Of a stretch of DNA of 64,000 bases, positions 1 to 9,524 are shown one piece after another; within the stretch, counting starts at the first letter, position 1; each line of letters opens with the position of its first letter. A program made the translations under genes and the position numbers. Under the pieces are notes generated by a model. That model was not told the origin of the DNA, searched no databases, and worked only from the letters and a program-made list of their open reading frames with translations. The stretch is from Polystyrenella longa (GTDB lineage Bacteria > Planctomycetota > Planctomycetia > Planctomycetales > Planctomycetaceae), in contig NZ_CP036281.1 of the NCBI RefSeq assembly GCF_007750395.1, positions 2,131,001-2,195,000 of the forward strand, given 5' to 3'.

Positions 1-394
1 GGTGGCAAACTTCTTTACCATTAATGTCCGGCAGCATCACGTCCAGGACGATGATATCGGGATGATATTCTTTCACCATCATTCCAGCATCAAATCCATT
101 GTTCGCCACACGGACCTCGAAACGGGAATCGAGTTCCAGAGCGTCGCGGATCAATTCTACCAATTCCTCGTCATCATCGACAATTAAGGCTTTGCGGCGT
201 CCGCTTTCCAAAGCATCGGTTGGGATGCCATTGTCTTTCATGAACTTAAAGAGAATGTCGCGCGGAATGCGGCGAAAACGGCTACCTGGTACGCGAAAAC
301 CCTTCAACTGGCCTGAATCAAAACAGCGAATGATTGTTTGTTGGCTGACCTTGCAAATCTTTGCGGCCTCGCCGGTTGTAAAAACTGTTTTCAT
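1..394 (-). CDS. Excisionase-type HTH / response-regulator receiver fusion (partial, C-terminus beyond window)
   Basis: The reverse-strand frame opens at an ATG (394-392) and runs off the left edge, so only about 131 N-terminal residues are visible. Residues 1-55 form a MerR/excisionase-like helix-turn-helix (MKTVFTTGEAAKICKVSQQT, then RVPGSRFRRIPRD), the layout of the Xis/HTH_17 family. From about residue 67 a CheY-like receiver begins, with the acidic pocket (KALIVDDDEE) and the phospho-acceptor aspartate in IIVLDVMLPD. The order, DNA-binding domain first and receiver second, is the reverse of ordinary response regulators but is seen in planctomycetes. It is probably a phosphorylation-controlled transcription factor or a silencing-type regulator; its partner kinase is not in the window. 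The fold assignment is firm and the target is unknown. Confidence 0.85.
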   Translation of the reverse strand, partial: MKTVFTTGEAAKICKVSQQTIIRCFDSGQLKGFRVPGSRFRRIPRDILFKFMKDNGIPTDALESGRRKALIVDDDEELVELIRDALELDSRFEVRVANNGFDAGMMVKEYHPDIIVLDVMLPDINGKEVCH

Positions 395-1117
395 GCTGAG
401 TATCCATCCTATGCTATGGCCATCGACGTAGACGGCTGGCCCGTTTAATGTCCTCGTCAACGACACGACGTCGAGGAGGTTCCCTCCTGGAAAACCCGGA
501 AACCCGGCAAGGAGATTTAGCTCACAAACCGTCAAGTTGAGCGATGGCGCTCCCCAAGGTGACGATGGTGAGGACTTGGCTCCTTCCAAATCAATTGCTG
601 GTTTTAACAGGGCTTTCACGGGCCATCCGGGCCGTCAATGAAGAGGATACCCTACCAGTTCTTGGTTCAATTTCAGGGCTATGTCTAACCAATCAATGCA
701 GATTCCGCCGGGGTGGAAGCATGTTCCCCACTGATTTAAGTAACAGCAGTATACGATACAAAGGACTTTCGCTTCGCCCGGAGGGTGTTGATTCAAGATT
801 ACCTCTTTTCTCAACACGACCGATTGTATCTAATCTATGGAATCGGTCAACAGGACTTCTCTTCCCCTTATCTTCCCCACTCTACACCAGTTTTCTAGAC
901 GCAAACTCCTGCTATTACTAAATCTTGGCTCTGCAATGAATTAAGATGAGCATGCTAATTAGCTGTTGATGCGAAAAAAATGAGGAAAAAAAGTTCTTTA
1001 CGCGTAAGTGTTTCGATTGAAAATACTTAGGAAGAGTTTCCTCTCATTTGCGGAGATTAGGAGCATCCGTCGAAATTTCAGCAATCGACAGCTGGTGAAC
1101 GAGGATGGATGCGGGGT
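395..1117. other. Intergenic region between mnmG and the HTH-receiver gene
   Basis: This is a 723-base gap on the transcribed minus side. It contains short open frames on both strands (for example 544-921 plus, 635-817 minus), but none has a recognisable domain or a convincing ribosome-binding site. A small inverted repeat (AGGAGG TTC CCTCCT) lies around 474-491, upstream of the regulator start. It presumably carries the regulator's promoter; no clear -35/-10 pair or terminator was recognised. Confidence 0.5.
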
Positions 1118-2935
1118 TCAGCGAGGCTGCTTTAGATACATCGTCACCACGGCCAAGTCGGCGGGCGTAATTCCACTGATGCGAGAGGCCTGCCCCAAAT
1201 TGATTGGACGTACCCGATCGAGCTTCTCACGGGCCTCGATTCGTAATTGGGTAATTCCCTTGTAGTTGAGCGCCTCCGGAATTCGAAGCTGTGTGATCTT
1301 GGCCTGCTTTTCAACGTCGGCCAACTGGCGGCGGATGTAACCCGAATACTTGGTCTCAATACAGACCTGATCGCGTGCTCGTTCGGAAATCTCCAATTCA
1401 GCAAGACGGGGAGAGATCTGACAGAGAGAGGACCAGTCGGCATCCTGACGCCGCAAGCGGTCTTCCAGTGAGTTCCCGTGGTATCGCTCGGTGCGTAGGA
1501 TTTCGAGAGCATGATCGATCTCGACTTCATACTTCTTAAGTCGAGCTATGCGGTCAGCAGAGGCCAGGCCAATCTCGGCAGCAAGAGGCGTCAAGCGTCG
1601 ATCTGCATTATCATGACGTAAAAGCAGACGGTACTCGGCACGAGAAGTAAACATGCGGTAGGGTTCGTCGACCCCTTTGGTTACGAGGTCGTCAATTAAA
1701 ACACCGAGATACGCCTGGTTACGATCAAGAACAAAGGGTTCATCTCCCCGCAGTTTAAGGGCGGCATTGATTCCCGCGATGAGCCCCTGCCCTGCTGCTT
1801 CTTCGTATCCCGTGGTCCCATTGAGCTGGCCCGCGAAATACAAACCTTGAACGGCTTTTGTTTCGAGTGTGGGGGTCAACTGAGTTGGTGGAGCGAAGTC
1901 ATATTCAACAGCATATCCGTAACGCATAATCTCCGCTTTTTCGAGTCCGCGAATCGAATGAATCATCTGGTCCTGAACATCGCGCGGCAAACTCGTCGAG
2001 ATACCGTTGCAGTAAACTTCTTGAGTATTGCGACCTTCCGGTTCCAGAAAAATCTGGTGCGAGGTCTTATCTGCGAACCGTACGACTTTGTCTTCGATGG
2101 AGGGGCAGTAACGGGGACCAGTAGAGTTGATCTGGCCGCTATACATCGGAGCGCGGTGTAGGTTTTCGCGAATGGCTTCGTGAACGGCTTCGTTCGTTTC
2201 GGTCAGGAAGCATTCCATTTGCGGCTGAGTGATGCGGTCGTTCATGAATGAGAACGGAACCGGGTTTTCATCTCCAGGTTGTGCCTGGACAACCGAATAA
2301 TCGATCGTTCGACCATTTATCCGTGCGGGAGTTCCTGTTTTGAATCGTTCGAGTTCAAATCCGAGTTGTCGGAGAGAATCAGATAACGTACCGGTCGTTC
2401 CTTCCCCCGCGCGTCCCCCCTGGCTTTTCGCTTCGCCCGTGTGCATGATCGCCTGCAGGAAAGTACCCGTCGTCAGGATCACTGCTGGTGCGTGGTAGAT
2501 CGCGTCACCACGGACACGGATGCCTTGAATGACATTGTTTTCTACAAGGAGCGTTTCGACGACTTCCTGTCGGAGAGTCAGATTGTCCTGCAATTCCACG
2601 CGGTTTTTCATGCTGAACTGATAGGCCTTTTTATCGGCTTGCGCGCGCGGAGAATGCATCGCGGGGCCTTTGCTCAGATTTAACATGCGGAACTGAATAC
2701 TGTTCTCGTCGATGACGAGCCCCATTTCTCCACCGAGCGCATCGATCTCGCGTACGATCTGTCCCTTGGCGACACCTCCGATTGCCGGGTTGCAACTCAT
2801 GGCACCGACTGTATCGCAGCTCATCGTTAGTAGAGCGGTTTTCGCGCCCAGGCGTGCGGAAGCAAGCGCGGCTTCAATTCCGGCGTGCCCGGCACCAATC
2901 ACCAGGGCATCATATTCGTAGGTACTATTTGTCAT
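1118..2935 (-). CDS. mnmG: tRNA uridine-5-carboxymethylaminomethyl(34) synthesis enzyme MnmG
   Basis: This 605-residue protein is the FAD-binding partner of MnmE. Together they install the carboxymethylaminomethyl group on U34 of tRNAs that read NNA/NNG codons, a cytosolic modification needed for accurate decoding. Diagnostic features are the N-terminal dinucleotide-binding loop GAGHAG (residues 14-19), the family block SCNPAIGGVAKGQ at about 47-59, the KGPAMHSPRAQADK segment, the FKTGTPARI motif and the C-terminal helical domain with YKGITQLR near the end. Length is slightly below the usual 620-630 residues but nothing essential appears missing. It is divergently oriented to tpx across a 282-base gap; mnmE is not in the window. 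Confidence 0.97.
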   Translation of the reverse strand: MTNSTYEYDALVIGAGHAGIEAALASARLGAKTALLTMSCDTVGAMSCNPAIGGVAKGQIVREIDALGGEMGLVIDENSIQFRMLNLSKGPAMHSPRAQADKKAYQFSMKNRVELQDNLTLRQEVVETLLVENNVIQGIRVRGDAIYHAPAVILTTGTFLQAIMHTGEAKSQGGRAGEGTTGTLSDSLRQLGFELERFKTGTPARINGRTIDYSVVQAQPGDENPVPFSFMNDRITQPQMECFLTETNEAVHEAIRENLHRAPMYSGQINSTGPRYCPSIEDKVVRFADKTSHQIFLEPEGRNTQEVYCNGISTSLPRDVQDQMIHSIRGLEKAEIMRYGYAVEYDFAPPTQLTPTLETKAVQGLYFAGQLNGTTGYEEAAGQGLIAGINAALKLRGDEPFVLDRNQAYLGVLIDDLVTKGVDEPYRMFTSRAEYRLLLRHDNADRRLTPLAAEIGLASADRIARLKKYEVEIDHALEILRTERYHGNSLEDRLRRQDADWSSLCQISPRLAELEISERARDQVCIETKYSGYIRRQLADVEKQAKITQLRIPEALNYKGITQLRIEAREKLDRVRPINLGQASRISGITPADLAVVTMYLKQPR

Positions 2936-3217
2936 TTTGAAATGGAACAGAAAAAGTTGTTTAAGTGGGATCGTGTTCAGGAAGAGAGTCTTCAGAAACG
3001 GCTATTAGTTCTGGACATGTATGTCGTATTGGATCAGGCATCTCAGGGCAAATTTCCGGTTTTCAAACGCTCTCGCTTGAAACTCGGTTTATATCTGCCA
3101 TACTCAGTCGAAGCGCCCGATCCAAGTCTGCTGAGCGATTCATAAGGGCTTGGATTAGCGTAACTTACCGAACGATCAGTTAGAACGAAATTTACGGTCC
3201 CCTTGAAAGGAAACCCC

Positions 3218-3733
3218 ATGTCAGACGTCCGGACTGCTGCTGTCACTCTTAAAGGAAACCCCGTTGATCTTGCAGGCAAAGCACTGCAGGCAGGCGACAC
3301 CGCTCCCGAGTTCAAGTTGCAGAACAATGGCTTGGAAGAAGTGACTCTGGCTTCCTCTGCCGGGAAAACCCGTATTATTGCAACGGTTCCCTCATTAGAC
3401 ACCTCTGTATGCCATGCGGAGACCAAAAAATTCAATGATGAAGCTGCTAATCTTGAAAATGCCGAGGTTCTGGTTGTCAGCATGGACCTTCCCTTCGGTC
3501 AGAAACGCTGGTGCGGTGCTGAGAACGCCGAAGACATCGTCACACTCAGCGGCCACCAGTCGACTCAGTTTGGTGAAGACTATGGCGTTCTGATCAGCGG
3601 TGGGCCTTTGAATCGCTGCCTGGCACGTGCAATCTTCGTTGTCGATGCCGACGGAAAACTGAGCTACGTCGAATACTGTGCTGAAATCGCTGAGCATCCG
3701 AATTACGATGCTGTCCTTGCGGCTGCCAAATAA
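3218..3733 (+). CDS. tpx: Thiol peroxidase, Tpx type (atypical 2-Cys peroxiredoxin)
   Basis: This 171-residue thioredoxin-fold peroxidase reduces hydrogen and alkyl peroxides using thioredoxin. The start is taken at ATG 3218 rather than an upstream TTG, because a GAAAGG ribosome-binding site sits seven bases before it. The peroxidatic cysteine is C65 in PSLDTSVC (the family consensus is PSLDTPVC), and the resolving cysteine is C99 in KRWCGAE, giving the Tpx spacing. The tail FVVDADGKLSYVEY is also typical. Monocistronic, with a terminator directly downstream and ruvB converging from the other side. It acts in peroxide defence in the cytoplasm. Confidence 0.96.
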   Translation: MSDVRTAAVTLKGNPVDLAGKALQAGDTAPEFKLQNNGLEEVTLASSAGKTRIIATVPSLDTSVCHAETKKFNDEAANLENAEVLVVSMDLPFGQKRWCGAENAEDIVTLSGHQSTQFGEDYGVLISGGPLNRCLARAIFVVDADGKLSYVEYCAEIAEHPNYDAVLAAAK

Positions 3734-3778
3734 TTCAGCTGTTAAATAATTTAGCGGCAATACATGAACCAGTGAAAG

Positions 3779-3817
3779 CGGAAGCGGGTCCAGTCTTTGG
3801 GCTCTCTTCCGTTTTTT
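3779..3817 (+). terminator. Intrinsic terminator of tpx
   Basis: CGGAAG (3779-3784) pairs with CTTCCG (3806-3811), with some further interior pairing, and six thymines follow at once (3812-3817). It lies 46 bases after the tpx stop, in the gap between convergent tpx and ruvB. The loop is long, so the hairpin is moderate rather than strong. Confidence 0.55.
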
Positions 3818-3882
3818 ATTGGCCTACTAGCCGATGATTATTTCCGAGACGAAACGATCTCTACGTGATCGACAAACCCTGA

Positions 3883-4968
3883 TTACGCCGCCGGTGGTTC
3901 CAGACTCAGGTGTTCGTAGGTTTTGCGGGTGAGCATACGACCCCGGGGAGTTCGTTTGATTAATCCGCTACGAAGCAGGAAGGGTTCCACTTCGTCTTCG
4001 AGTGTATCGGGAGGAACGTCCATAGTGTGGGCAATTGCGTTTAAACCTGCAGGGCCTCCCGCAAAGACTTCATAAAGTGTGTTTAGGTATCGTCGATCCT
4101 GTTCTTCGAGACCGAGGTGATCGATCTCCTGCATCGCGATGGCATCGTTTGCCAGTGACAGGGTGATTTTACCTGAGGTCGATTTCACGACTGCATAATC
4201 GCGAATCCAATGTAGCAGGTTGTTCGCTTTTCGCGGGGTCCCCCGGCTGCGAATGGCAATCAGATCGGCGGCGTCTTCAGAAATCGAAGTATTGAGTTTG
4301 CGTGCGTTGCGAACGATGATTTCTGTTAAATCAGCGGGTTCGTAAAAGTCGAGATGTTCTCGATTGACGAACCGGTCACGAAGCGGTGCGGTTAACATGC
4401 CGCTTCGGGTGGTAGCACCGATGACACAAAACTTCTGAAGACTCATGTTGAGCGTTCGCGCATTGAGTCCATCTCCCAGAGTAATGTCGACCCGATAATC
4501 TTCCATTGCCGGATAGATAAACTCTTCAACAGCGGGCGGCATCCGGTGAATTTCATCGATGAACAGGACGGAGCCGTAACTGGCATTCGTTAAAAAGGGG
4601 AGCAAATCTTTGGGGGCGGACAGCGAGGGGCCTGAGGTGATTTGTATCTCTGTTCCGAGTTCACGCGGGATGACGGTCGCCAACGTAGTCTTCCCCAATC
4701 CGGGTGGACCATCCAGCAACAAGTGGCCGAACGGTTCCTCACGACGGCGGGTCGCATCGAGCATGATCTGAATGCGCTCTACTACTTTTCTCTGACCGAC
4801 GACATCCTTCAGGTACTGCGGGCGGAGATCGTCATCGAAGCGACTACTGTCGCTGAGGAAATCTTGTTCAGGCATCGCCGCCGAGCCTCTCACTCCCTCG
4901 CGGTCCAGATCTGCTTCGGGAGACGCCGGCTCTGCAGCCGACTGATGGATTATTCGTTCTCTCGCCAT
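3883..4968 (-). CDS. ruvB: Holliday junction branch migration ATPase RuvB
   Basis: A 361-residue AAA+ helicase motor that, with RuvA, drives branch migration of Holliday junctions during recombinational repair. Walker A is GPPGLGKT (residues 87-94) and Walker B is FIDEIH (136-141). The sensor-1 region reads [17 protein letters not shown], followed by the RuvB winged-helix C-terminus ([15 protein letters not shown]). A 45-residue acidic, low-complexity N-terminal extension precedes the core and is longer than in E. coli RuvB. ruvA and ruvC are not adjacent, so this is a stand-alone copy. The gene converges on tpx. Confidence 0.97.
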   Translation of the reverse strand: MARERIIHQSAAEPASPEADLDREGVRGSAAMPEQDFLSDSSRFDDDLRPQYLKDVVGQRKVVERIQIMLDATRRREEPFGHLLLDGPPGLGKTTLATVIPRELGTEIQITSGPSLSAPKDLLPFLTNASYGSVLFIDEIHRMPPAVEEFIYPAMEDYRVDITLGDGLNARTLNMSLQKFCVIGATTRSGMLTAPLRDRFVNREHLDFYEPADLTEIIVRNARKLNTSISEDAADLIAIRSRGTPRKANNLLHWIRDYAVVKSTSGKITLSLANDAIAMQEIDHLGLEEQDRRYLNTLYEVFAGGPAGLNAIAHTMDVPPDTLEDEVEPFLLRSGLIKRTPRGRMLTRKTYEHLSLEPPAA

Positions 4969-5137
4969 GTAATATAATCGTCCTTGATGAGGGTAGATTC
5001 AACCCTCAATTTAACGGGAGCGGGTCGTTCCTGTCTAGCGGGGTTCAACTGCCTGTGGGGGACGACTAAAGCCGTTTAAAGAGGATTACGAGCGTATTAT
5101 AGCAGATTACAGTCACTAGGATTAACCGGAACTGCTC

Positions 5138-5680
5138 TTAATTCGCGGCAAAGGCTCCCAGACAGCAGAAAGCGAAGAAGACGAAAACCGTAAACAGTAC
5201 GTGGCACATGGCAATGATTTTTGCCGCGCGTGTTAAGCCTTCTCCCTCGGGATTCATGATCCCTGCCCGCATGCTTTTCAAATCCTGTTCGGCAATAATC
5301 CAGACCGGGATAGAAAACAAAAAGCAAAAGAAGAACCAACTGACGATTGAACATACGAGTAAAGTGACGCCGCGATGAGCTTGCTGATTGCGTGGATCCG
5401 AGTAATCCTTCCAGTCTTCGTCTGGATCCAATAGTTCGCCGCAATTTCGACAGCGATCATCCTCAGGATGAACGTTGGTTCCACACATAGGGCACTTGGG
5501 GCGGCGTCGTGTGGAACTGGTTCCGTCAAGGTCTAGCTCCAGTTCGTCGACGACAGACTCCTCAGTGTGAGGGACTATCAGATGCGCACCGCATCCAGGG
5601 CACTGCGCCGAGAGCCCCGCTTTGTCGTCAGCGGTTCGAAGTAGCTTGTCACAGTGATCACAGCGGAATTCGATCGGCAT
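5138..5680 (-). CDS. Double zinc-ribbon, two-helix membrane protein
   Basis: The start is placed at ATG 5680-5678 (MPIEFRCDHC), giving 180 residues, because the upstream extension of the frame is not protein-like. Two zinc ribbons are visible: CDHC...CPGC (residues 7-31) and CPMC...CRNC (about 63-80). An acidic linker follows, then two hydrophobic helices (about 105-128 and 155-178) joined by a short loop containing MNPEGEGLTRAAKI. The layout is that of small planctomycete membrane proteins related to DUF4190-like families. Function is unknown; the ribbons probably face the cytoplasm. It stands alone between ruvB and yebC. Confidence 0.75.
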   Translation of the reverse strand: MPIEFRCDHCDKLLRTADDKAGLSAQCPGCGAHLIVPHTEESVVDELELDLDGTSSTRRRPKCPMCGTNVHPEDDRCRNCGELLDPDEDWKDYSDPRNQQAHRGVTLLVCSIVSWFFFCFLFSIPVWIIAEQDLKSMRAGIMNPEGEGLTRAAKIIAMCHVLFTVFVFFAFCCLGAFAAN

Positions 5681-5931
5681 TTTACAACTTTTCGACAGGA
5701 TAGAAGAACATTGTGCTACAGGGATTTCAGCAGCGGAGTCTGTTAGGTTGAACTCGGCATTTGAGTCTGACGGAATGCTTTCCCTGAAAGAGAAGGCGGC
5801 ACACACTTCACGACCAAGTGATTAGTGGAAAGCGGAAAGGATTTCCCTCTCGATTTGATTCGTCAGGAAGATGTGAGTATTAGAGAGAATAACTCGCGGA
5901 CGTGGATTTTCCAACTAACCGAATCGTTAGG

Positions 5932-6687
5932 CTACATCGACTCGGCCAGCTCTTCCATGATGTCATCAGAGATATTGAAGTTCGCGATCACATTTTGGAT
6001 GTCGTCCTGGTCTTCCAGGGCATCAATGAGTTTCAGCACTTTCATTCCGTCCGTGGCATCGAGCTCAACGGTATTCGCTGGCACGCGAGTAATGTCGGAA
6101 GACGTCGTTTCAATGCCTCGTTCTTCCAGGGCAGCATTCACAGCGTCGAATAGATCGGGATCACACAGAATTTCAAAAGAGTCCCCTGCTTCGCGGACAT
6201 CTTCGGCTCCTGCTTCGACAGCGATTTCGAATAGAGCCTCTTCGTCATTTCCTTCTACCGGAACGAGGAATTGTCCTTTGCGATCAAACATCCAGGCAAC
6301 GCAGCCCGTCGCTCCCAGATTGCCGTTATGGACTTCGAAGATTTTGCGTATTTCACCTGCAGTGCGATTGCGATTTTCAGTCAGAATGTCGCACAGAACG
6401 GCGACTCCTGCGGCTCCGTATCCTTCGTAAAGCAGTTCTTCGTAATTCTCACCACCCGCTTCTCCACAACCTTTTTTTACTGCCCGGTCAATATTGTCTT
6501 TGGGCATGCTCGCTTTTTTGGCTTTGTCGATGGCGTATCGCAGACGGAGATTTGTTGTCGGGTCGCCCCCTCCAGACTGGGCCGCAACAATGATAGCTCG
6601 GCTCAGTTTGCCAAACAGTTTGCCTCGTTTTTTATCGATTACGCCCTTCTTCGCGGAGATGTTTGCCCAATGCGAATGTCCTGCCAT
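5932..6687 (-). CDS. YebC/PmpR-family (TACO1-type) regulator
   Basis: A 251-residue protein that opens with the family signature MAGHSHWANI and KKGVIDKKRGKLFGKL, and carries GGGDPTTNLRLRYAI and KASMPKDNIDRAVKKG. These are the hallmarks of the YebC/TACO1 family. Members have been described as transcription regulators (PmpR) and, more recently, as translation factors that relieve ribosome stalling at proline stretches. The C-terminal acidic domain is intact. It lies alone on the minus strand with about 230 bases to the TPR gene upstream. Family assignment is secure; which of the two roles applies cannot be told from sequence. Confidence 0.95.
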   Translation of the reverse strand: MAGHSHWANISAKKGVIDKKRGKLFGKLSRAIIVAAQSGGGDPTTNLRLRYAIDKAKKASMPKDNIDRAVKKGCGEAGGENYEELLYEGYGAAGVAVLCDILTENRNRTAGEIRKIFEVHNGNLGATGCVAWMFDRKGQFLVPVEGNDEEALFEIAVEAGAEDVREAGDSFEILCDPDLFDAVNAALEERGIETTSSDITRVPANTVELDATDGMKVLKLIDALEDQDDIQNVIANFNISDDIMEELAESM

Positions 6688-6914
6688 CTCGTTACTCTCT
6701 CATCTCTTGTCTGGTTAAATCGATCTGATGATTACTTGAATTGGTTGCCAATGACCGCGACTCAGAAGTGTCCTTATTCGAAAAACTGGAACGTGTTGCG
6801 AACGGACGATTTCAGCGATACTGGCATCGATTACCCTTAGCGAAAATCAGTCGCTGTCGGGATATGGTAAGACTTTCTTATCCACAATTACTCTGCTTCT
6901 GTCCAGTGTACGTA

Positions 6915-9239
6915 TCAGGAAGTCGCCTCTTTTTCACTGGAGAGTTTTTCCTCGAGTTCTTTAACCAGCTTCTCATTTGGGGCTTCTGCTGCTTTTTCTT
7001 TCTCTAAAGCCGTTTCCCAGACTTTACGGGCTTCTTCTTTGTTGCCGAGAGCGTAGTGGCAATCGCCCAGATGATTGTAGATAGTTGGGTCGCCCTCTTC
7101 GAGGATCTTGATGGCTTTTTCGAGGTGTGTAATGGCTTCTTCAGGTTTGCCAAGTTTGTAGAGTACCCAACCCAGACTGTCCAGAAATGCGGCGTTGTCC
7201 GGATCGGAATCGACGGCCTTCCGAATCATCTTTTCGGCCTGCTCTAAATTTTTACCCTGGTCTGCATAGAGGTAACCCAAGTCGTTGTTCACTGTGGGGT
7301 TCTCGGGGTCGAACTTAATGAAGTCTTCGAGGACTTTTTCACCATTCGTGATGTCCCCTTTCTGCACATACAGATTGGAAAGAATCAGATGAATCGACCG
7401 TTGCAATCGAGGGTTGATATCCTTTTTCGTGCGAACATCTTCAAAGAGCTTGATTGCTTCTTCATCGTTGCTGGCTCGGTATTGAATCCAGGCTTCTTGA
7501 AAATGGAATTCATTTGTGTCTCTGATACTACGAGCTTTTTTAACTGCTGCGATCGCTTTTTCGAAGTTTTCTAACTCAACTTGTGCATCAGCTTCTCGGG
7601 ACAGAAAAATCGGTCGATAGCTGTTCAATCTACTCTCAGAACCGGCGGCGGCCCAAACTTCAACTGCCTGTTCATATTCTTCCTGCTGCATCAGGTACTC
7701 GCCCCAAGACTGGTAAAGACGAAAGGCCTGATCACCTCTCTCGGCAAGAGCGTAGGTGTAAAACTTCGAAACGAGGTCGCTTCGTTTCGCTTTCTCAGCC
7801 AGTTTACCCATCAGCAGAGCGCCTTCGAAACCAAGGTTCTCCTCAAGACGGGATTCCCCTACTTCCATTAGTGCCTTTGTGAGTTCAGGATCTTCTTCGA
7901 TTCTGTTCATCAGGTCTTGTAAGGCGTTGATATTTTGTTGGCTTTTGAAAGCGGTCGCCATCGTGTCGAGAAGTGGTTCCGCCTGGCGTCGTTGAAAATA
8001 GATTTCCGCTAAACTAATCAAACCTTCTGGATCGCCTCGGCTTTCCAACGTGGACTTGATCAGTTTTTCAGCTTCGTCGAGTTTGTCGTTCTCGATGTAT
8101 TGCTCTGCGAGGAAGTATTTCAGTTTGGAATTTCGTGGATCGTTGTCGGCCAGTTTTTCCAAACTGGGAATTAAATCGTCAGATCGATCCAGTTTTTCAA
8201 GCAACTGTTCCAGAAGCTCGTAAGCATCACGTCCTTTAGTCTGCAATCGGGCATCGAAGTAAGCCTGCAGGTTGTTGAGACCTTTTTCGTAATCCCCTTT
8301 TTTGACATACACGGAAGCGAGATTGAAACCGAGTATCGCCGGCTTACCGGTTCCAAACTCGGAGGCAGCCTCGAACGCCTGTTCGGCCAGGTCTAACCTG
8401 TCTCCATCGAGAAAAGCTCGACCAATCCGTTCCAACGACTGAGCGCGATCAGCCATAAGCCTCGCTTTGATCTGAGAATTTAACTCGTACTCTTCCGGAT
8501 GGATCATCGCATCAAAAACAACTTCATACGCTTCAGCCGCTTTCTCCAGATCCTTTGTCAATGTGAGCAGCAGTCCCAGTTCGAATCGAAACAATACATA
8601 CTCACCCGACTTGTGATCGATTCGAGAAGACTCTGTGGCGCGACGAATCAGGCGGATCGCTTCATCCATTCGGTTTTGCCGTTGCATGTAACGGCCTACT
8701 CGGACGAGCAACTCGTAATTTTCTGGATCGGCATCCTCTGCTTTGGAGACATACTTCTCGACCAATTCCGATTGGTTCATACCGATGGCCAGAGGGATCA
8801 GGAGTTCATAGACCTCACTGCTGGTTGGGTCGAGGTCCGCAGCCTTCTGCAATTCAGAGAGGGCCTGTTGATGTGCGTTTCGGTTGAATAACAGACGAGC
8901 AGTGAGAAAATGAGCCAGGGCTTCTCGTTTATTGATATCTTTTTCTGTAGGTGACTCTTTCAGATCAGGGAACTGCAGATTCTCTATGATGATCGGCAGC
9001 TTCTGTTGTCGCTCGACATAGATTTCCAGTGGCGTTTTTTCAGAGTCGGAGGTCTCGCTTTCGCTGGATTCGGTTTGGACTGGATCCGATTCTGCTGCTT
9101 TCGAAGGGATGCTGACAAACAGAAGCCCGGATAGCATCACTACAAATCCCCAGATGCCGAAAAGCTTATTAAGCGAGAGGGACTCTCTGGAGCGGGGAGT
9201 GGATTTAGAAAGAGTATGTGCCTGTGGCGACCAGTTCAT
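6915..9239 (-). CDS. Large exported tetratricopeptide-repeat protein
   Basis: A 774-residue protein with a basic N-terminus and one hydrophobic segment at about residues 27-44 ending before AAES, consistent with a signal peptide or membrane anchor. The rest is almost all helical TPR repeats. Clear TPR cores include HQQALSELQKAADLDPTSSE and PTVNNDLGYLYADQGKNLEQ, and the C-terminal repeats are the most regular. The family includes outer-membrane assembly and polysaccharide-export scaffolds, but no catalytic domain is present. It is monocistronic, and function as a periplasmic protein-interaction scaffold is inferred. The C-terminus ends in an acidic/lysine-rich coil. Confidence 0.85.
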   Translation of the reverse strand: MNWSPQAHTLSKSTPRSRESLSLNKLFGIWGFVVMLSGLLFVSIPSKAAESDPVQTESSESETSDSEKTPLEIYVERQQKLPIIIENLQFPDLKESPTEKDINKREALAHFLTARLLFNRNAHQQALSELQKAADLDPTSSEVYELLIPLAIGMNQSELVEKYVSKAEDADPENYELLVRVGRYMQRQNRMDEAIRLIRRATESSRIDHKSGEYVLFRFELGLLLTLTKDLEKAAEAYEVVFDAMIHPEEYELNSQIKARLMADRAQSLERIGRAFLDGDRLDLAEQAFEAASEFGTGKPAILGFNLASVYVKKGDYEKGLNNLQAYFDARLQTKGRDAYELLEQLLEKLDRSDDLIPSLEKLADNDPRNSKLKYFLAEQYIENDKLDEAEKLIKSTLESRGDPEGLISLAEIYFQRRQAEPLLDTMATAFKSQQNINALQDLMNRIEEDPELTKALMEVGESRLEENLGFEGALLMGKLAEKAKRSDLVSKFYTYALAERGDQAFRLYQSWGEYLMQQEEYEQAVEVWAAAGSESRLNSYRPIFLSREADAQVELENFEKAIAAVKKARSIRDTNEFHFQEAWIQYRASNDEEAIKLFEDVRTKKDINPRLQRSIHLILSNLYVQKGDITNGEKVLEDFIKFDPENPTVNNDLGYLYADQGKNLEQAEKMIRKAVDSDPDNAAFLDSLGWVLYKLGKPEEAITHLEKAIKILEEGDPTIYNHLGDCHYALGNKEEARKVWETALEKEKAAEAPNEKLVKELEEKLSSEKEATS

Positions 9240-9524
9240 TGATAAGAACCTGTGCTTAAATTTAGGAGGACATCCATTAGGCCGTTCCGCCGGGAATATT
9301 TAGCGGGCGAAACGACGGCGTACATCGATTGTACGCAGCCAAGTGAGGATGGGCCAAGGCGAAAAGGGACTCTATCCAATTCGATGAAGCAGTTTTGGGG
9401 CGGAACGGAAAGCGTTCGGATAGGCCGATTTCGCCCGGAGAGGGTGTTTCGCGGACATCCCTGCCACATCTTCACGAAAGCACTCGCGATAGTCGGGCAA
9501 TGCCTCGAATTAAGGGAGCTACTG

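Noticed and set aside
544-921. A 125-codon plus-strand open frame in the gap before mnmG
   Set aside because: No family, no ribosome-binding site, composition not protein-like, and an overlapping frame on the other strand is equally open.
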